Shown here in pieces: positions 62,119 through 64,000 of a stretch of DNA of 64,000 bases; position 1 is the stretch's first letter, and each line of letters begins with the position of its first letter. Where the stretch lies: NCBI GenBank assembly GCA_036960485.1, contig JBALXS010000006.1:1-64000 (forward strand), written 5' to 3'. The translations under genes were made by a program, and so were the position numbers. This DNA comes from Rs1 sp036960485 (GTDB lineage Bacteria > Pseudomonadota > Gammaproteobacteria > Pseudomonadales > Balneatricaceae). Below the pieces are notes generated by a model. It did no database searches and was not told the DNA's origin. It saw nothing but the letters and a program-made list of their open reading frames with translations.

Positions 62119-62910
62119 ATGAATAAGCAGCCAGCAGAGCATGATATTGATTTAGTACTAGAAGAATCTTTAGTGCTAAGTGAAGGTGAGCAATTAATTA
62201 CCGCTCGTGCATTTACTCATTTAGATTGGAAAAATGAGTACCAGCAAGATTTGACGTTTAAAAACTGCACCATCACTGATTCTGACTTTAGTGGTGCAAA
62301 CTTGGATAGTTTGCGTTTAATTAATTGTTGCATTCTCAATTGTGATTTTTCTGAATCGAGCATCAAAGCCGCTAACTTTCAAGGCTGCACGTTTTATGAT
62401 AAAGAAAAGCAAAAAGGTTGTGACTTTCAAAAAGCAGATTTAAGACACAGTGTATTTCAAGATTGTAATATCTCATTGAGTAGCTTTTATCGATCTGAAT
62501 TATTCGATATCGTCATAAATGAATGCCAAGCGCAGGGCTGTAATTTTGAATTTGCTGACTTTGTTAACGTAGTGAGTAAAAAAGTGTTATTCAGTTCAGC
62601 AAAGCTAACAAAGTCGAACTTTAAGTATGCAGACTTCGAAGGGGTTTATCTTGAAAAATGTGATCTCAGTGAGAGTATGTTAACTGCAGTTATTTTATCT
62701 AGAGCAAACCTTGAAGGTGCTAACCTTACTAATACTGTCTTCTCGCCTAGTCAGTATGATGGGTTATCAATATTTAAAGCAGATTTAAGAAACGCTGAGA
62801 TAGAAGGTATCGATACTAGGTTAGTAGATTTCTCTGGGGTAAAAATATTTGAGTGGCAAATGATTACTTTAATGGAGAGTATTGGGTTTATTGTTTATCC
62901 TGATCAATGA
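62119..62910 (+). CDS. Pentapeptide-repeat protein
   Basis: A 263-residue soluble protein. Repeats of the A(D/N)Lxx type run through most of the chain ('FSGANLDSLRLINCCILNCDFSESSIKAANFQGC', 'FQKADLRHSVFQDC', 'LSRANLEGANLTNTVF', 'FKADLRNAEIEGI'), which should form a right-handed beta helix. Many Cys occupy the repeat positions. Some such proteins mimic DNA and protect gyrase (Qnr/McbG group). Its length and Cys-rich repeats are compatible with that, but the specific loops were not recognised. Confidence 0.88.
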   Translation: MNKQPAEHDIDLVLEESLVLSEGEQLITARAFTHLDWKNEYQQDLTFKNCTITDSDFSGANLDSLRLINCCILNCDFSESSIKAANFQGCTFYDKEKQKGCDFQKADLRHSVFQDCNISLSSFYRSELFDIVINECQAQGCNFEFADFVNVVSKKVLFSSAKLTKSNFKYADFEGVYLEKCDLSESMLTAVILSRANLEGANLTNTVFSPSQYDGLSIFKADLRNAEIEGIDTRLVDFSGVKIFEWQMITLMESIGFIVYPDQ

Positions 62911-63049
62911 TCTTGATAGTCATTAAATGTATTGCTTATGATACGAAACAATAGCTTTGAGTAAATAATAAAAACATTTAAAATTACCTATCTAATATAA
63001 ATACAGCTTACGGCGAGACAATTTGCGTCGGTTAAGTTATCTGCTTATT

Positions 63050-63461
63050 TTACACAGAGTATTTCAGTGCTAAATTCTTATTCTTTCTAGTAGTGACTAA
63101 ATTGACACCGATATTAGGGTGGGCGGCAGTAAATTCAGGAAAGCGATCTGTGAGCAAAAGGTAGGGAAGCAGGAGTGCAGCAGATTCATCATTGTTGGCG
63201 AATCGCGCTATCGTTTTGAATGCGCTGGGTAACTTGTGCAATATTTACAAACGATAAGTAGCTAGCATCAAATAGTATACTGTAGCAGGCGTGAGCTCAA
63301 CAGAGCGACCTGTGTGGCAAAATAATTTTACTTGTAGCACGTTTTCTAGCTGATGTATTTAGCAGTTATAGCCGCTTGGGTCACACATAAAGCTTGTGCT
63401 GCGCGTGTAAAGTTTTGATATGCCGCTGCCACAAAAGATTTTATCGCTCTAAGTGAAGCAT
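63050..63461 (-). pseudogene. Dead LysR-family regulator gene
   Basis: Three minus-strand pieces in two or more frames together rebuild the first half of a LysR protein. 63350-63462 gives 'LRAIKSFVAAAYQNFTRAAQALCVTQAAITAKYI'. The next piece gives 'HQLENVLQVKLFCHTGRSVELTPATVYY'. 63050-63241 gives 'LLLPYLLLTDRFPEFTAAHPNIGVNL'. Stops and frameshifts separate them, and the second half of the effector domain is missing. The neighbouring stretches 62911-63049 and 63462-63606 hold no gene. Confidence 0.82.
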
Positions 63462-63606
63462 TCTAATAAGCAGCTGATCTGGACCTATAGGTTTAGCCAT
63501 AACCTAAAGTAATTATTAAATAATAAATCGATACATTACCTAAGCGCTGGCCGAAAATAAAGCTGGCTGGATAAGAAACTAGAGGTTAAAAGTAGTCGCT
63601 GTCTTC

Positions 63607-64000
63607 CTATTGTTTAAGTGCTTCACTCAACTCTTGGTAGATACCACTGTACTGCTGTGAATCAAACTCATGGAACATGGCATCTGTTTTTAACCATGTT
63701 TTTTTCGCGATTTTCTGCCAGTCATCAGCTGTGGCCATTTGCTTTATTAATGGAAAAAGTTGTCCTTCTTCGAAGTTGATATGTTGTTTTTCCACGATTA
63801 AGAAGTCTTCAAAGGCCGTTAATATCTGCTCTAAGGGCAGCATATCGTCTAGCAAGGTTACGCTGATCGGGTTTAATATCTGCTCGGTTTTTTGTTTTAG
63901 TATGCGATGTTCTCGCTCGCACTGGTTAATTAAACTAGTAAGCTTGTCATCTTTATTGATGAAGTAACTGTAGAGGATATCTTCTAAAGGGTGATGATAA
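63607..64000 (-). CDS. Hemerythrin-like (HHE) domain protein, 5' end outside window
   Basis: The frame is open from the window edge to the stop at 63607 (131 codons visible). The visible part shows 'YHHPLEDILYSYF' at the start, 'REHRIL', 'EKQHINFEEGQLFPLI' and 'TDAMFHEFDSQQY', matching the His/Glu ligand spacing of bacterial hemerythrin-like proteins that bind a di-iron site. The first few residues, with the first His, are missing. Possible roles are oxygen or nitric-oxide sensing or iron handling. Confidence 0.82.
   Translation of the reverse strand, partial: YHHPLEDILYSYFINKDDKLTSLINQCEREHRILKQKTEQILNPISVTLLDDMLPLEQILTAFEDFLIVEKQHINFEEGQLFPLIKQMATADDWQKIAKKTWLKTDAMFHEFDSQQYSGIYQELSEALKQ

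Noticed and set aside
63050..63241. Small independent minus-strand gene of 63 codons
   Set aside because: Its product is the middle part of a LysR effector domain continuing from upstream frames, so it is a pseudogene piece rather than a separate gene.

Overview
This window looks like chromosome from a marine gammaproteobacterium, probably Alteromonadales-like. The evidence is a cytochrome c5, a CpxR/CpxA-type stress system, a DctB/DctD pair driving a TAXI-type TRAP transporter, an NspS/MbaA-like polyamine and cyclic-di-GMP module, an OprD-like porin, and a low to moderate GC content. The genus cannot be fixed from sequence reading alone. Two runs of 100 N are present (14912-15011 and 53662-53761). 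The first is clearly a scaffolding artefact, because the 55 bases before it are repeated exactly after it.

Layout. 1-2.1 kb: the 5' part of a GAF/LuxR-type regulator, a cytochrome c5 and a tRNA-Arg(CCG). 2.1-12.5 kb: an AT-rich, accessory-looking stretch that starts at the 3' end of the tRNA and contains two decayed copies of that 3' end (4200, 12231). It holds a relic of a REP-associated transposase, two orphan periplasmic binding proteins and a phosphorelay cassette: PAS histidine kinase, REC-HDOD protein and REC-degenerate HD-GYP protein. A 7-bp tandem repeat sits just before the kinase. 12.5-21.2 kb: RNase HI, rhodanese, GNAT, the nspS-mbaA-like pair and a diguanylate cyclase, with relics between them.

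21.6-39.1 kb is the metabolic centre. A basic-amino-acid ABC importer and a divergent TetR regulator are followed by a protein with all the hallmarks of trimethyllysine dioxygenase, a threonine-aldolase-like PLP enzyme, an M14-type deacylase, an Lrp regulator and a DMT exporter. Beyond a Cpx-like block lie a BCCT transporter, an M19 dipeptidase homologue that lacks the usual N-terminal HxD ligands, and an aldehyde dehydrogenase. Together the dioxygenase, aldolase and dehydrogenase would match the first three steps of carnitine biosynthesis (trimethyllysine to gamma-butyrobetaine). The ABC operon and the dioxygenase share a 15-bp upstream motif, which suggests one regulon. This is the best candidate here for a poorly described system. 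A relic of an Ldh2-family imino-acid reductase lies beside the BCCT gene.

39.1-50.1 kb: a LysR regulator, a TAXI-TRAP transporter with a convincing sigma-54 promoter, its DctB/DctD two-component system, and two conserved genes of unknown function (a 580-residue protein and a DUF3726 protein). 50.2-64 kb: a dead solute-binding gene, an MFS pump, a lipoprotein, an OprD-like porin, a membrane zinc metallopeptidase, a sterol-desaturase-family enzyme, MetY, an AlkB-like dioxygenase, an OsmC protein, a LysR regulator, a pentapeptide-repeat protein, a dead LysR gene and the end of a hemerythrin-like protein.

All identifications come from reading motifs and recalling protein families. No database search was made.
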